Positions 26,286 through 35,541 of a stretch of DNA of 64,000 bases are shown here, piece after piece. The DNA is taken from NCBI GenBank assembly GCA_934700615.1, contig CAKUXR010000010.1:36876-100875 (forward strand), in the 5' to 3' direction. Source of the DNA: an uncultured Bacteroidales bacterium. GTDB taxonomy: Bacteria; Bacteroidota; Bacteroidia; Bacteroidales; UBA932. The position numbers and the translations under genes are program-made. How positions within the stretch are numbered: position 1 is the stretch's first letter; each line of letters opens with the position of its first letter. The notes beneath the pieces are model-generated. The model searched no databases. It had not been told where the DNA came from and saw only the letters and a list, made by a program, of their open reading frames with translations.

Positions 26286-28589
26286 TTACTTCTTGAACAG
26301 GTTTTTGCCTGAATTGTAAACCGGACGGGTTTTCTTACTGAAGGAAGTCTTTGCCGGAACGGATTCAGTAGTTTCCTGATGGAAAGGCTTGAACTCGCTT
26401 ATGTCGGAAACTCCGGCCTTTGACTTGTTGATTACAGTACGGAACACTTTGGTGAAGTTGCCGTCAGTGTCGATAGCCACAGCTACAATCGTGCAGTCTG
26501 AGTCATATGGCAGGAAATACTGGATGTCGCGACGCATTGAGCCGTTGTTCTTCGTGTAGAGTTCATTGATCCAGAACTCGTCATCGAATGTCTGCTCGTC
26601 GGTCAGATCCTCAGAGTAGATTGAGAAATAAGTGTCACGGATGCTTCCTGTTGTCTCGACCTTAAGCGGAACGCAATACAGATTCTGTCCGCCGAACTCT
26701 TCGTATCCAAGGAAGTTGGCCGCAATCTCATCTCCGTCCCAGTACTTGTCAAACGTAACCTTTACGGTTGCATCAGACAGTTTCTGGCTCTTGGTGGTAA
26801 ACGACTTTCCGCGGAACACCTTGCCGGTATGATTTCCGAGAATCTCGTCGACAGGTACTGCAATAGGCACATATTCTGTCGTTGCATTCAGTCCCTTGAA
26901 CTCGTAAGTCGCAGTACCGCGTGAGCCTACGACACGGAAATATTCCAGAGGGGTCTTGATTGTCCCGTCATGGATAAGGCTCTGTACTGTCATGTTGATG
27001 CCGTAGATAATCTCCTCATCAGTTGTTCCGACAGGAACTGCATCCCAGTAATAAAGCAGTGTTTCAGGTGTTCCGTAAGCAGTCACACGTGCACTCCTGA
27101 CAGTAAGGTCCGTCGCTTCAGTACGGAATTGGAATGAGTTTGGATCACCGGCATCAATAGTCTTGAAACTGCACTTTGAAAGCGGTGTGTTGGCCTGTCC
27201 GCCCAGATAACCGAAGCAGAAGATGAAATAATCGCTTCCCGGTGTCAGGTTGCGTGCAGTTCCTGAGAAATTGCCCTCCTTCATGCTGTGGCTCAAGTCA
27301 TACTTCAGCAGTTCATTCAATATTTCACTGTCATTCTTGCCCTCAAACTTGGACGCAGGCTCTATCAATAATGCATAAGGATCTTTGTTTGTGGTAGTTA
27401 CGACCATATGGACATTGTCGACACCCACGTTGTCAGCATTGACGGTAATTACATTGTCAGACTGAGGGACAGAACCGGAGGTGAATGATTTTGATGCCAA
27501 TTCGCTGTTCAGCTGTCCTGACAGGCTGACACCCACTGCGTAAGCCCAATAGAGAGCATCTCCATCCAGACCGTCAACAGTCTTCTGGTCGTGTCCCAAA
27601 ACGCACTGCGCCTTGACAACTTCATCCGACGTCAGACCGAAGAGATAACCGTAAGAGATATTGTCAGCCATCAGTTTGGAAATCTTCTGCTCAAGTGTCA
27701 CGCCCTCTTTCTTCAGCTGTGAATCAGCAATGCAGCCGTACAGGAAGTAATTGTCTTTCTTGGACGAAGTTACATCCAGTGTGGCCGACAGACCATTGAC
27801 AGTCACTGAAATGTCGAAAGTCTGGTCAACCCCGGTCACAGGCTTGGTGTGGAACGGAACATAGACGATGTCTGATGTCCTCTTGCCGTCATAGGTCATG
27901 CCCACCGCGAACGCATAGTAGTCAGTGTCAGGCTTATGTCCTCTGGATATCTCACCATTCTCGGATGTGTTTCCGACAAGGATAAGGTTGTTGAGTTTCA
28001 GGAAATCAGACAGACTGAGATTCATGGCAGATGCGGTCTCCTGGAAGTTGGTCAGAATCATGTCGAAAACCACATCATCATCGCCCAGCATGTTCTTGTA
28101 TGATGCCTCAATACTTGACAAAAGGTAAGGCATCTGCCCGTCCTTAGGAAAAGCGCGGAATCTGGCTGAAGTCTCGGTTATGCTTTCCTCGACAACCTCC
28201 AGACGGAACGGTGTCTCGTAAGATTGCTGGAAGACCACGAAGGAGGATTTTGAGTCGGCATAGGCAACATTGACAGTGGCCTCTCTGGTCTCGGCGTCAG
28301 GGTTCTTGTCGACTATAAATTCGATTGAACTCTTCTTTACCTTGAAATCATGGATCCAGTCCACATCAACCGAAGGCACAAGTTCCGCATTTTCTACGGG
28401 ATTGACGATGCCGAAAGCTACAGAGGCTTCCTCGCCGTCGCAACCGAGTTCGAGTCTCGGAACTTCGAAAATGACCTCTGCTGAGTCAGACGGAGTGTTC
28501 GGACCCTCTTCCTCCTTGCAGCTGTTCAGGCCGATGGCCAAGGCGCAGGTCAATGCCAATAGACGCAAATAAGTATAAATTGTTTTCAT
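26286..28589 (-). CDS. Large BACON-type lipoprotein with repeated beta-sandwich domains
   Basis: A 767-residue surface lipoprotein (lipid cysteine Cys24 in LNSC). Residues about 38-120 form a BACON-like module (LELGCDGEEASVAFGIVNPVENAEL ... EATVNVAYADSKSSFVVFQQS). The rest consists of about four repeated beta-sandwich-like units, each ending in a phrase like DTDYYAFAVGMTYDGK ... FHTKP, DALYWAYAVGVSLSGQ ... SFTSG or DYFIFCFGYLGG ... SFKTID. No catalytic motif is visible. It is the third gene of a minus-strand operon with two SUMF1-like lipoproteins (33-base gap). Binding of glycan or protein at the surface is inferred from BACON neighbours, not shown. Confidence 0.75.
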   Translation of the reverse strand: MKTIYTYLRLLALTCALAIGLNSCKEEEGPNTPSDSAEVIFEVPRLELGCDGEEASVAFGIVNPVENAELVPSVDVDWIHDFKVKKSSIEFIVDKNPDAETREATVNVAYADSKSSFVVFQQSYETPFRLEVVEESITETSARFRAFPKDGQMPYLLSSIEASYKNMLGDDDVVFDMILTNFQETASAMNLSLSDFLKLNNLILVGNTSENGEISRGHKPDTDYYAFAVGMTYDGKRTSDIVYVPFHTKPVTGVDQTFDISVTVNGLSATLDVTSSKKDNYFLYGCIADSQLKKEGVTLEQKISKLMADNISYGYLFGLTSDEVVKAQCVLGHDQKTVDGLDGDALYWAYAVGVSLSGQLNSELASKSFTSGSVPQSDNVITVNADNVGVDNVHMVVTTTNKDPYALLIEPASKFEGKNDSEILNELLKYDLSHSMKEGNFSGTARNLTPGSDYFIFCFGYLGGQANTPLSKCSFKTIDAGDPNSFQFRTEATDLTVRSARVTAYGTPETLLYYWDAVPVGTTDEEIIYGINMTVQSLIHDGTIKTPLEYFRVVGSRGTATYEFKGLNATTEYVPIAVPVDEILGNHTGKVFRGKSFTTKSQKLSDATVKVTFDKYWDGDEIAANFLGYEEFGGQNLYCVPLKVETTGSIRDTYFSIYSEDLTDEQTFDDEFWINELYTKNNGSMRRDIQYFLPYDSDCTIVAVAIDTDGNFTKVFRTVINKSKAGVSDISEFKPFHQETTESVPAKTSFSKKTRPVYNSGKNLFKK

Positions 28590-28622
28590 CTTTTTAAGGT
28601 TCTGTTTGTTTGAAATCAGGCA

Positions 28623-29714
28623 TTACTCTTCAGGGATGTTTCTTACCAGACGGAATCCGAAGAAATCGTTTGCGCGCTCAGGGAAGCAGAATCCGCGGAA
28701 AGAAGTACGGATATACTGACTGAAGTTGAAGAATCCGCCGCCGCGCCACACTCTGCAGCTTCCATCCTCCGGTCCTTTCGGATCTACCTGATCTTCAGAA
28801 GAATATGGACCGAACCAATCCTGGCACCATTCGGCTACATTGCCGGACATGTCATACAGTCCAAGTTCATTCGGCGCCAACTGTCCGACCTCATGTGTCG
28901 TCTGGCTGTTTTCGCTGAACCATGCGACATTTCCCGGCTCTTTGCTTCCGCAGTAGAGATAGCTTTCTGACTTCACTCCGCCTCGTGCCGCGAACTCCCA
29001 CTGGGCCTCAGTAGGCATGGCAAAGTTTCCGTCAGTAAGTTTATTGAGTTCTTCAACAAATTTTTGGGCGTCGTTCCAGTTGATGTTATCTACAGGATAG
29101 CGCGGATTGCCTTTGTGCTCAGATGGATTATTGCCCATCACCGCCTCCCACAGGTCCTGTGTAACCTGATATTTTGCAATGTAATAATCTGTCAATGATA
29201 CCTTATGTACAGGGTATTCGTTCTGCTCAGGAGGGCCTGGCTTCTGTTCCGGTGTCGCGCCCATGCCGAAAGTACCTCCGACTACCAAAATCATATCGAA
29301 CTTGATGCCTTTGACATTGTAAGTCAAAACCGGTTCATAGACAGGGGCTCCTTGCTGGATGACCTTGAATTCCGGTGCAGGATCCACTCCGGGATAAATG
29401 ACTTTGACTACGGCTTCACGTGAATCAGTCGAACTGTTCTGGGCTACTTTAAAACTGATGCGCTCCTCTACGTCATACTTGAAGTCAGAGATCCATGATG
29501 CGTCCGTAACGGCTTCTACTTGTGCATGAGCCAAAGGCTTGTTTAATTTGTAGGCGGTAAAACTGTTGCCTCCCTTGGCTGAAACTTCTATCTCCTTGAT
29601 CAGAACATTGAGTGAAGTCCCGTCGTTGTCCGGGTTGTTGTCGTCATTGCTGCACCCGCAAAGCAATGATGACAGCAGCATGATTACCGCTGCAAATCTG
29701 AGTCTTGAATTCAT
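28623..29714 (-). CDS. BACON plus SUMF1-like (formylglycine-generating-enzyme fold) lipoprotein
   Basis: A 363-residue lipoprotein (Cys21 in LCGC). One BACON-like module (about 40-115) precedes a SUMF1/FGE-fold domain (about 138-360) with GGTFGMGA, HKVSLTDYYIAKYQVTQDLWEAVMG, MPTEAQWEFAARGG, GLYDMSGNVAEWCQDW and RGGGFF. The cysteine pair needed for formylglycine formation is absent after RGG, so it is probably not a sulfatase-activating enzyme. SUMF1 folds often serve as ligand-binding scaffolds. It is the middle gene of the three-lipoprotein operon. Confidence 0.85.
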   Translation of the reverse strand: MNSRLRFAAVIMLLSSLLCGCSNDDNNPDNDGTSLNVLIKEIEVSAKGGNSFTAYKLNKPLAHAQVEAVTDASWISDFKYDVEERISFKVAQNSSTDSREAVVKVIYPGVDPAPEFKVIQQGAPVYEPVLTYNVKGIKFDMILVVGGTFGMGATPEQKPGPPEQNEYPVHKVSLTDYYIAKYQVTQDLWEAVMGNNPSEHKGNPRYPVDNINWNDAQKFVEELNKLTDGNFAMPTEAQWEFAARGGVKSESYLYCGSKEPGNVAWFSENSQTTHEVGQLAPNELGLYDMSGNVAEWCQDWFGPYSSEDQVDPKGPEDGSCRVWRGGGFFNFSQYIRTSFRGFCFPERANDFFGFRLVRNIPEE

Positions 29715-29758
29715 AAAAAATAAATTCTGATAAATGAATAAATATTAATAGTTGATAG

Positions 29759-31354
29759 TTATTTGGTCAACATCAGACGTAAGCCATAGCCGTCGTCACA
29801 GGTGTCGGAAGCGTCCATGTGACGGCACGCGACACGTACCTTGCTTTCCTCCCATTCATAGTAACATCCGCCGCGCAGGACATGTGCCCATCCGTCAGCG
29901 ACACCTGCAGGGTCTGTCTGCTCCTCCTCGGTATAGTCTCCGTAGAGGTCTGAACACCATTCATATACGTTGCCAGACATGTCGAAGATGCCAAGCTCGT
30001 TAGGAAGGAGCTGTCCTACAGGATTAGTTCCGGTTTTGTCAAACCATGCCACTTCATCGGAAAAGTCGCTTCCGCTGAAGAGCAGGCCACGGGCTTTTTC
30101 TCCACCGCGTGCTGCATATTCCCACTGGGCTTCAGTCGGCAAAGCGAAATTTTTACCTGTGAGAGAGTTGAGTTTGGTGATGAACGACTGGCAATCATCC
30201 CAGCAAATGTTCTCGACCGGCAATTGCGGATTGTCTGTATGTGCACTAGGATTGGTGCCCGTAACAGCCTTCCATAATTCTTGGGTTACCTCGTATTGCC
30301 CTATGTAATAATCACTTAATGTAACTTTGTGCGCCGGATACTCATCACCTGAAGCGCCTATCTGCTCATCGGTTGCACCCATCTGGAAAGTACCTCCCTG
30401 GACGTAAATCATCTTGAATTTTACGCCATTGGCTTCGATGACCAGCTCGTTGCTCTGACTTGCAGCCTGGTTTACCACCAGCGATACTTCTTCGGCATTT
30501 TTGTAGTTTACCTTTATTGAAGTTGAGCGGGTATCCGAAGCGTCATTCTTTGCAACATTGAAAGTAATCTTCTGGTTGTCAGCCTTGAGATTTTCGATCC
30601 ACTGTGCCTCGGAAGCGACTGAAATGACTTCTCCCCCGACAGGATTCTGAATCGTATAGCCGACCTCGCCGTTTCCGCCCTCAGCCGGAATATCAATCTT
30701 CTTTGTGTCAACATTGATGACTGACGGAAGTGCTGCAGCCTGTTTGACAGCTATCTCCTGTGGCTCGACATTGGCATATTCCACAGTAATGGCGGTCTCG
30801 CGTGCCGTCATTACCAAGTTCCTTTCTATTTCGAATGTGATTTCATGTTCTGTTGCAGTCAGGTCCTTGACCCAGTCATCCACGCAGTTGACTTTAAGGC
30901 TTTCCCCGCTGAACGGATTCTGCAGTGTGTAGGCAATCTGCACCTTCTCACCGTCACATGGTACTTCGACTATGGTCTTCTCAATCAACAGGGAAGTGCA
31001 TCCCCTCTGACGTACAGTGAAAAATACATCCTCCTTCAGGTTGGGATAGACCAATGCAATCTTGGCTTCACGGGATGATTCTTCTTGATTAGGGGCGACA
31101 TTGAATGAGATTAGATTGGCGGAAATCTCGAAATCAGCGAGCCATTCCTCCTTGTTGAGGATTTCGATAGTTGCATCTTTCACAGGGTCAGTAAGCTGAT
31201 AACCGATTGTGGCAGAGCCGCCTTCAGCTGCGACTTCGACCAAATCACTGTTCAGGTTAAGATTAGGAATTACCACCGGAGTCTCTTCCGAGCATCCGAT
31301 ACTTGCAAACATTGATACAAGCAGTACCAATGGCGAAAAGTTTTTAAAGCGCAT
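29759..31354 (-). CDS. Triple BACON plus SUMF1-like lipoprotein
   Basis: A 531-residue lipoprotein (Cys21 in SIGC). Three BACON-like modules in tandem (about 38-115, 121-205, 213-297) each show a (A/C)(E/D)G(G/E) turn, a W(L/V/I) in the middle and a V(R/K/N)Q end. The SUMF1-like domain (about 308-531) has GGTFQMGATDEQIG, YIGQYEVTQELWKAVTG, LPTEAQWEYAARGG and GIFDMSGNVYEWCSDLYG. The RGGC cysteine exists but the second catalytic cysteine spacing of true FGE is not present. It is the first gene of the operon; a weak promoter (TTG, 20 bases, TAAAATTG) lies about 65 bases upstream. Confidence 0.85.
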   Translation of the reverse strand: MRFKNFSPLVLLVSMFASIGCSEETPVVIPNLNLNSDLVEVAAEGGSATIGYQLTDPVKDATIEILNKEEWLADFEISANLISFNVAPNQEESSREAKIALVYPNLKEDVFFTVRQRGCTSLLIEKTIVEVPCDGEKVQIAYTLQNPFSGESLKVNCVDDWVKDLTATEHEITFEIERNLVMTARETAITVEYANVEPQEIAVKQAAALPSVINVDTKKIDIPAEGGNGEVGYTIQNPVGGEVISVASEAQWIENLKADNQKITFNVAKNDASDTRSTSIKVNYKNAEEVSLVVNQAASQSNELVIEANGVKFKMIYVQGGTFQMGATDEQIGASGDEYPAHKVTLSDYYIGQYEVTQELWKAVTGTNPSAHTDNPQLPVENICWDDCQSFITKLNSLTGKNFALPTEAQWEYAARGGEKARGLLFSGSDFSDEVAWFDKTGTNPVGQLLPNELGIFDMSGNVYEWCSDLYGDYTEEEQTDPAGVADGWAHVLRGGCYYEWEESKVRVACRHMDASDTCDDGYGLRLMLTK

Positions 31355-31514
31355 ATTATTGGTTTTATAAATGTTACCTTAAGCAATCCTGTTCCGAATT
31401 TCCGGTTCGGAGCCCCTACAATTTTAGATATTTCTGGCTTCATTCGCAATAGTTTTTTCACATAAAGCGTTATAAGAATATGCCTCAAGATGAATTTTTG
31501 CACTTTTAGGATAC

Positions 31515-31549
31515 AAAAAACACCCGCTGGACTATTGCCCGGCGGGTGT
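31515..31549 (-). terminator. Terminator after the Gfo/Idh/MocA oxidoreductase gene
   Basis: Read on the minus strand: stem ACACCCGC/GCGGGTGT (31542-31549 with 31520-31527) followed by a run of six T residues. Confidence 0.85.
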
Positions 31550-31573
31550 CATATAATCAGTATATCGTAAATG

Positions 31574-33007
31574 TCATTTTACATTTACATCGACCTTCTT
31601 GTGGGAAAGGCGGCTCTTTTCAGCGCGGAATCCCATGACGTGGCTCTCGATGGATGCGTCAATGTCACTTGTCAGCTTGCTTGCGTCCTGCCAAGAAACT
31701 GCCTCCACGAAATCACATACCAGCGCCATATCTCCGCCGCCATGTCCGGAACCCTTGTATTCAGGAATATCCGCCATCTTCTTGTCCCATACGATCTTCC
31801 TGTTGCTGCGGAACTCGTAGAGAGTGAAAGTCGAACCGTCGCCCTCAATGTATCCGGTCGTACCCATGACACGTGTCCTGCGGCCGCCGTAAGGAGTGAA
31901 CGCCTCCATTGAGAAAGCTGCGGTAGTGCCGTCCTCGAATACCATTTCGCTCACGAAATGATCCGGCTGGTTGTTGTCGCAATGATAGACGCAGCGTCCC
32001 CAGACATTGGAAGGGTCGGAAATCTTGCTCATGATTTCAGCCTCGTCCTTCGGATTCTTCAGGTCGAATACGCCGAGATGAGCCTTCCTCTTCACGTAAA
32101 TGTCAATAGCAGAGAACGGACAAGTGCTTTCATGAGGACATCCGTCGGTACAACGCATAGGCGCACCCTCCGGTGCGTTTTCAGCTTTGAACCAGGTCAA
32201 TGAACCGTCGGCGACGATGCTCTTGCAATGTTTGCCCACGAACCAGCGGAGAATGTCCAGGTCGTGGCAGCTCTTAGCGAGGATGATAGGGGTGGTTTCC
32301 TTGGAATCCCTCCAGTTGCCCCTGACATATGAATGGGCCATATGGCGGCACTCGATAGGCTCCATGTGCTGGATGCTTATGAGCTTGCCGATCATGCCGG
32401 TATGGATGGCCTGGTACATTGCCCTGAAATATGGACTGTAGCGGAGTACGTGGCAGACAGCAACGATATGGCCGTATTTGTGGGCCTGTTTCGCAATGTC
32501 CGTGCACTCTTTCTCACTCTGGGCCACAGGCTTCTCGAGAAGCACATCATATCCCCACTCGAGAGCTTTCATACATGGCTCGTAGTGGGTGTCGTCAGGA
32601 GTTGCGATGACTACGGCGTCAGCAAACTTCGGAACGGTAAAGACCTCACTCCAGTCCCCGAAGCGATGCTCCTCAGGTACATTGAACTTGTCACCGGTGG
32701 CATTCTTTCTCGATTCGCGGATATCGGACACGCCGACTATCTGCATGCACTCAGGATATTTCTTGGCATAATTGGCATATGTGCGTCCTCTGTTGCCGGC
32801 ACCGATGATGATTACCTTTACAGGACCGTTCTTGACATCCGCCCTCAATCCCTTTACAGGGAAATCCACTTCCGGGTCTGTAGCCGCTGAACTGTCAGCA
32901 GATACGCCCAGGGCTTTGCCTGCTGCCTTGACTGTTTCCCCGGTTCCGAGGAATGTGGCCCCGGCGGTCAGTACGCCGAGACTCTTGAGAAAGTCTTTTC
33001 GATTCAT
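31574..33007 (-). CDS. Gfo/Idh/MocA family oxidoreductase with an exported-type N-terminus
   Basis: A 477-residue NAD(P)-dependent oxidoreductase. The N-terminus NRKDFLKSLGVLTAGATFLG resembles a Tat-like export signal. The Rossmann motif VIIIGAGNRGR (about 65-75) and the family lysine motif EKPVAQ (about 158) are present, then the alpha/beta domain with the cysteine group CTDGCPHESTC (about 285-296). Related exported members act on glycans, including GH109-type alpha-N-acetylgalactosaminidases that use NAD, but the GH109 assignment cannot be made by eye. It follows GH125 in the same direction (105-base gap) and may act on the same glycan. Confidence 0.82.
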   Translation of the reverse strand: MNRKDFLKSLGVLTAGATFLGTGETVKAAGKALGVSADSSAATDPEVDFPVKGLRADVKNGPVKVIIIGAGNRGRTYANYAKKYPECMQIVGVSDIRESRKNATGDKFNVPEEHRFGDWSEVFTVPKFADAVVIATPDDTHYEPCMKALEWGYDVLLEKPVAQSEKECTDIAKQAHKYGHIVAVCHVLRYSPYFRAMYQAIHTGMIGKLISIQHMEPIECRHMAHSYVRGNWRDSKETTPIILAKSCHDLDILRWFVGKHCKSIVADGSLTWFKAENAPEGAPMRCTDGCPHESTCPFSAIDIYVKRKAHLGVFDLKNPKDEAEIMSKISDPSNVWGRCVYHCDNNQPDHFVSEMVFEDGTTAAFSMEAFTPYGGRRTRVMGTTGYIEGDGSTFTLYEFRSNRKIVWDKKMADIPEYKGSGHGGGDMALVCDFVEAVSWQDASKLTSDIDASIESHVMGFRAEKSRLSHKKVDVNVK

Positions 33008-33112
33008 TGATCAAGAAATTATGTGTTTTCGTGAAACCGTTAAAACAGTTTCCGGAGTTCGTTAATGAATACGCTAATTTACGAGTTTTTTACGACTTTC
33101 GAAACGAAACTC

Positions 33113-34525
33113 TTATTTTTTCGCTTTTATCGAGTTCAGCAAATCAAGTTTGCCTTCGTCGATGAGGTGGACGATGAGTTCTCCGAAAAGCGTGTTGGCC
33201 CAGGCGAACCATGAGCGGGTGAAGTTTTCAGGATTGTCCTTGTGGAAAGACTCGTGCATGAAGCCTGTACCTGCGTCGGTATTCATCAATGTCTCGATGC
33301 ACCACTTGATTTCTTTGTCATCATTTGAAGTGAAGGCCTTCATCATGATGCTCATCGGCCATACCATGTCATAGCCGATATGAGGACCGCCGATACCTTC
33401 GCCTGCTTTTCCCTTGAAGAAATAAGGATTGGATGAACTCCATACGAAACGCTTGGTATTCTGCCAGATAGGGTCGTCAGACGGGACGTCGCCGAGGTAA
33501 GGCATCGCGAGAAGACTTGGAACATTGGCGTCGTCCATAAGGAATCTGTTGCCGAATCCATCGACTTCGAAAGCGTATATTTTTCCGAATTCAGGATGCT
33601 CCACGATTGCGTATTTTTTCAATGCTGCCTCTACTTCGTCAGCAAGTCTGCTGCATTCCTTTGCAGTCTTCTTGTCCTTGCCGACTGTCTCCAGGATCTC
33701 TGCCGCCTTTCTCAATGATGATACGGCGAAGAAGTTTGACGGAACGAGGAAGTCGAATGTGGTGGCGTCGTCAGAAGGTCTGAATGATGAAACGATGAGA
33801 CCTACAGGATTCACAGGATTTCCCCAACCTGAACAGCACTTGGTGTCCAGCTGGCGTTCTGTCTTGCGCATGAAACTGTAGCTTCCAAGTCCATCCTTCC
33901 TCTGCTGCTCTTTCATTACATTGAGAATCAGTCTTATAGCCTTGTTCCATGTCTCGTCGAAAATTGAATCGTCACCGGTCACTTTCCAATATTCGTAAGC
34001 CAGTCGGATAGGGTAGCATTGAGAATCGATTTCCCATTTGCGCTCGAAGATCTCAGGCTTCATGTCCGTAATGTCATTGGCACCGCCGTCACCTGTCGGA
34101 CCGTCGTTGAATGCGTTTGCATAAGGGTCAATGCAGATGAGCGAAAGCTGGCAGCGGATTACTCCTTCCAACATCTGACGGAGGTTTTCATCCTCGTTGG
34201 CGTATTTGACGTAAGGCCAGACCTGTGCTCCGGAATCCCTGAGCCACATTGCATGAATGTCTCCCGTATATACGAATGTGCGGAAATTCCCGTTTTCGTC
34301 TTTGCCGAAGTGTACTGTCGTGTCGAGAGTGTTCGGGTAGCAGTTTGCGAACATCCATCTCAGATATGGATTTGTGAGCTGGGATGATACCTGCTCTATT
34401 TTCTTTTCGACTGCTGCCGATGTGAAAAGCCTGTTCTCCGGCTCAGGACGCTGGGATTTGTAGTCAGTGGCGAGTGCCGACACTGAGGCAGTTATGCCGA
34501 GGATAGTAATTAAAAACTTGTTCAT
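33113..34525 (-). CDS. GH125 family exo-alpha-1,6-mannosidase
   Basis: A 470-residue exported enzyme with a signal peptide (about 1-19). It matches the GH125 family (former DUF1237): RWMFANCYPNTLDTT, the active-site block GDIHAMWLRDSGAQVWPYV, NDGPTGDGG, WEIDSQCYPIRLAY, and IGGPHIGYDMVWPMSI with MHESFHKDNPENFTRSWFAWAN at the end. GH125 enzymes are metal-independent and remove terminal alpha-1,6-mannose from N-glycans or fungal mannan. The likely partner is the adjacent Gfo/Idh/MocA oxidoreductase gene. Confidence 0.93.
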   Translation of the reverse strand: MNKFLITILGITASVSALATDYKSQRPEPENRLFTSAAVEKKIEQVSSQLTNPYLRWMFANCYPNTLDTTVHFGKDENGNFRTFVYTGDIHAMWLRDSGAQVWPYVKYANEDENLRQMLEGVIRCQLSLICIDPYANAFNDGPTGDGGANDITDMKPEIFERKWEIDSQCYPIRLAYEYWKVTGDDSIFDETWNKAIRLILNVMKEQQRKDGLGSYSFMRKTERQLDTKCCSGWGNPVNPVGLIVSSFRPSDDATTFDFLVPSNFFAVSSLRKAAEILETVGKDKKTAKECSRLADEVEAALKKYAIVEHPEFGKIYAFEVDGFGNRFLMDDANVPSLLAMPYLGDVPSDDPIWQNTKRFVWSSSNPYFFKGKAGEGIGGPHIGYDMVWPMSIMMKAFTSNDDKEIKWCIETLMNTDAGTGFMHESFHKDNPENFTRSWFAWANTLFGELIVHLIDEGKLDLLNSIKAKK

Positions 34526-34579
34526 GTCTGTTTGTGTTTGTATATTGCAAGTTACTCAAAATCATGTCATAAAACAACT

Positions 34580-34616
34580 AGAGGGGTGACTAAAACTTAA
34601 TTTTAGTCACCCCTCT
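34580..34616 (-). terminator. Strong terminator hairpin after tRNA-Arg
   Basis: A perfect 16-bp stem (34580-34595 with 34601-34616) and a five-base loop directly behind the tRNA CCA end. The minus strand continues with a T-rich stretch. The stem base AGAGGGGTG/CACCCCTCT resembles that of the hairpin at 53702-53740. Confidence 0.85.
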
Positions 34617-34690
34617 GGTAGCCCCGACAGGAATCGAACCTGTATTTAAAGTTTAGGAAACTTCCGTTCTATCCGTTGAACTACAGGGCC
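34616..34690 (-). tRNA. tRNA-Arg (anticodon CCT)
   Basis: On the minus strand a full cloverleaf can be folded. The acceptor stem pairs GGCCCTG with CGGGGCT, with two G-U pairs. The anticodon loop is TTCCTAA with anticodon CCT, and the T-arm is ACAGG-TTCGATT-CCTGT. The discriminator is A and CCA is encoded. It reads AGG arginine codons. It sits 19 bases downstream of rpmF. Confidence 0.95.
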
Positions 34691-34709
34691 ATTATGAGCG
34701 GAAAGCGGC

Positions 34710-34895
34710 TTATTCAGCTACTTTCTTCTCAATAATCTGACGGCCTCTGTAGAAGCCACACTCAGGACATACTCTGTGATACATTACTGTAGCACCGCAA
34801 TTAGGGCATGTTGCGAGAGTCGGAACAGCAGCGAAGTCGTGTGTTCTTCTCTTGTCCCTTCTTTGCTTTGAAAGTTTGTGTTTCGGATGTGCCAT
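34710..34895 (-). CDS. rpmF: Large ribosomal subunit protein bL32
   Basis: A 61-residue protein, MAHPKHKLSKQRRDKRRTHDF, followed by a four-cysteine zinc ribbon (CPNCG and CPECG). It lies 43 bases after the DUF177 gene, the common DUF177-rpmF pair, and directly before tRNA-Arg. Confidence 0.97.
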   Translation of the reverse strand: MAHPKHKLSKQRRDKRRTHDFAAVPTLATCPNCGATVMYHRVCPECGFYRGRQIIEKKVAE

Positions 34896-34938
34896 TGTTA
34901 TATACTTTTAATTATTTATTCACTTCCTGTGCTCGTCC

Positions 34939-35490
34939 TTAATTCTTATCCAGGTTCAATCCCTTGAGCACTGCAAAAGGATTGTCCTTATTGTCTGCTT
35001 TTTCTTCTTCCCTTGTCTCCGCTACGGAACCGCCGTTCAAGTATCTGAGCGCCAGAGGATTGCATCCTCCTTCCTCGTGAACTCTCTGCATCGGCAAAGC
35101 CAAGTATGCATAGTCATAGACTATCTGGCTCATGTCCATATCAGCTCCGTCTTCAGGCAGATAGACGATTTCCCTTTCGTCTTCATCTGTTACCGTCTCT
35201 TCAGACGATGTCGGCTCGGGACCGAATTTCACACTGAGTCTCGCCTCCGTCTCTATCGGGAGCTCGACGTCTTCCATGCATCTGTCGCAAGGAACCGTCA
35301 ATGTTCCGCTGAGTCTGCAGTCAATTCCGAGATATGAACCGGACTTTTCTGCCGTGACTTCCACTGTCACATCGGATTCGAGGATGTCAGCATTTCCGAA
35401 ATTCCGGAAAAAATCTGCCCCGGCATGCCAAGAAAACTCAGTCTTTCCCGGTTTCAATCCATTCAAAGGTATGATAAAATTGTCTGTCAT
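34939..35490 (-). CDS. DUF177/YceD family protein
   Basis: A 183-residue cytosolic protein with the family signature CDRCMEDVELPIE in the middle and acidic stretches around it. DUF177/YceD members stand before rpmF in most bacteria and are linked to 23S rRNA maturation or accumulation in some organisms. The chosen start at 35490 lies 51 bases after typA. The family call is firm; the function here is inferred from position. Confidence 0.85.
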   Translation of the reverse strand: MTDNFIIPLNGLKPGKTEFSWHAGADFFRNFGNADILESDVTVEVTAEKSGSYLGIDCRLSGTLTVPCDRCMEDVELPIETEARLSVKFGPEPTSSEETVTDEDEREIVYLPEDGADMDMSQIVYDYAYLALPMQRVHEEGGCNPLALRYLNGGSVAETREEEKADNKDNPFAVLKGLNLDKN

Positions 35491-35541
35491 TCTCCTATAA
35501 ATAGATTTGGGCTTGCAAAGGTAAGAAAAACTTTTGGAATA

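Noticed and set aside
28623..31354. Sulfatase-activating formylglycine enzymes
   Set aside because: The catalytic cysteine pair is not present after the RGG motif in either protein, and no sulfatase gene is nearby.
33040..33066. Another copy of the short intergenic repeat (TTCCGGAGTTCGT)
   Set aside because: Only about 12 bases match and no second piece of the repeat is nearby, so chance cannot be excluded.
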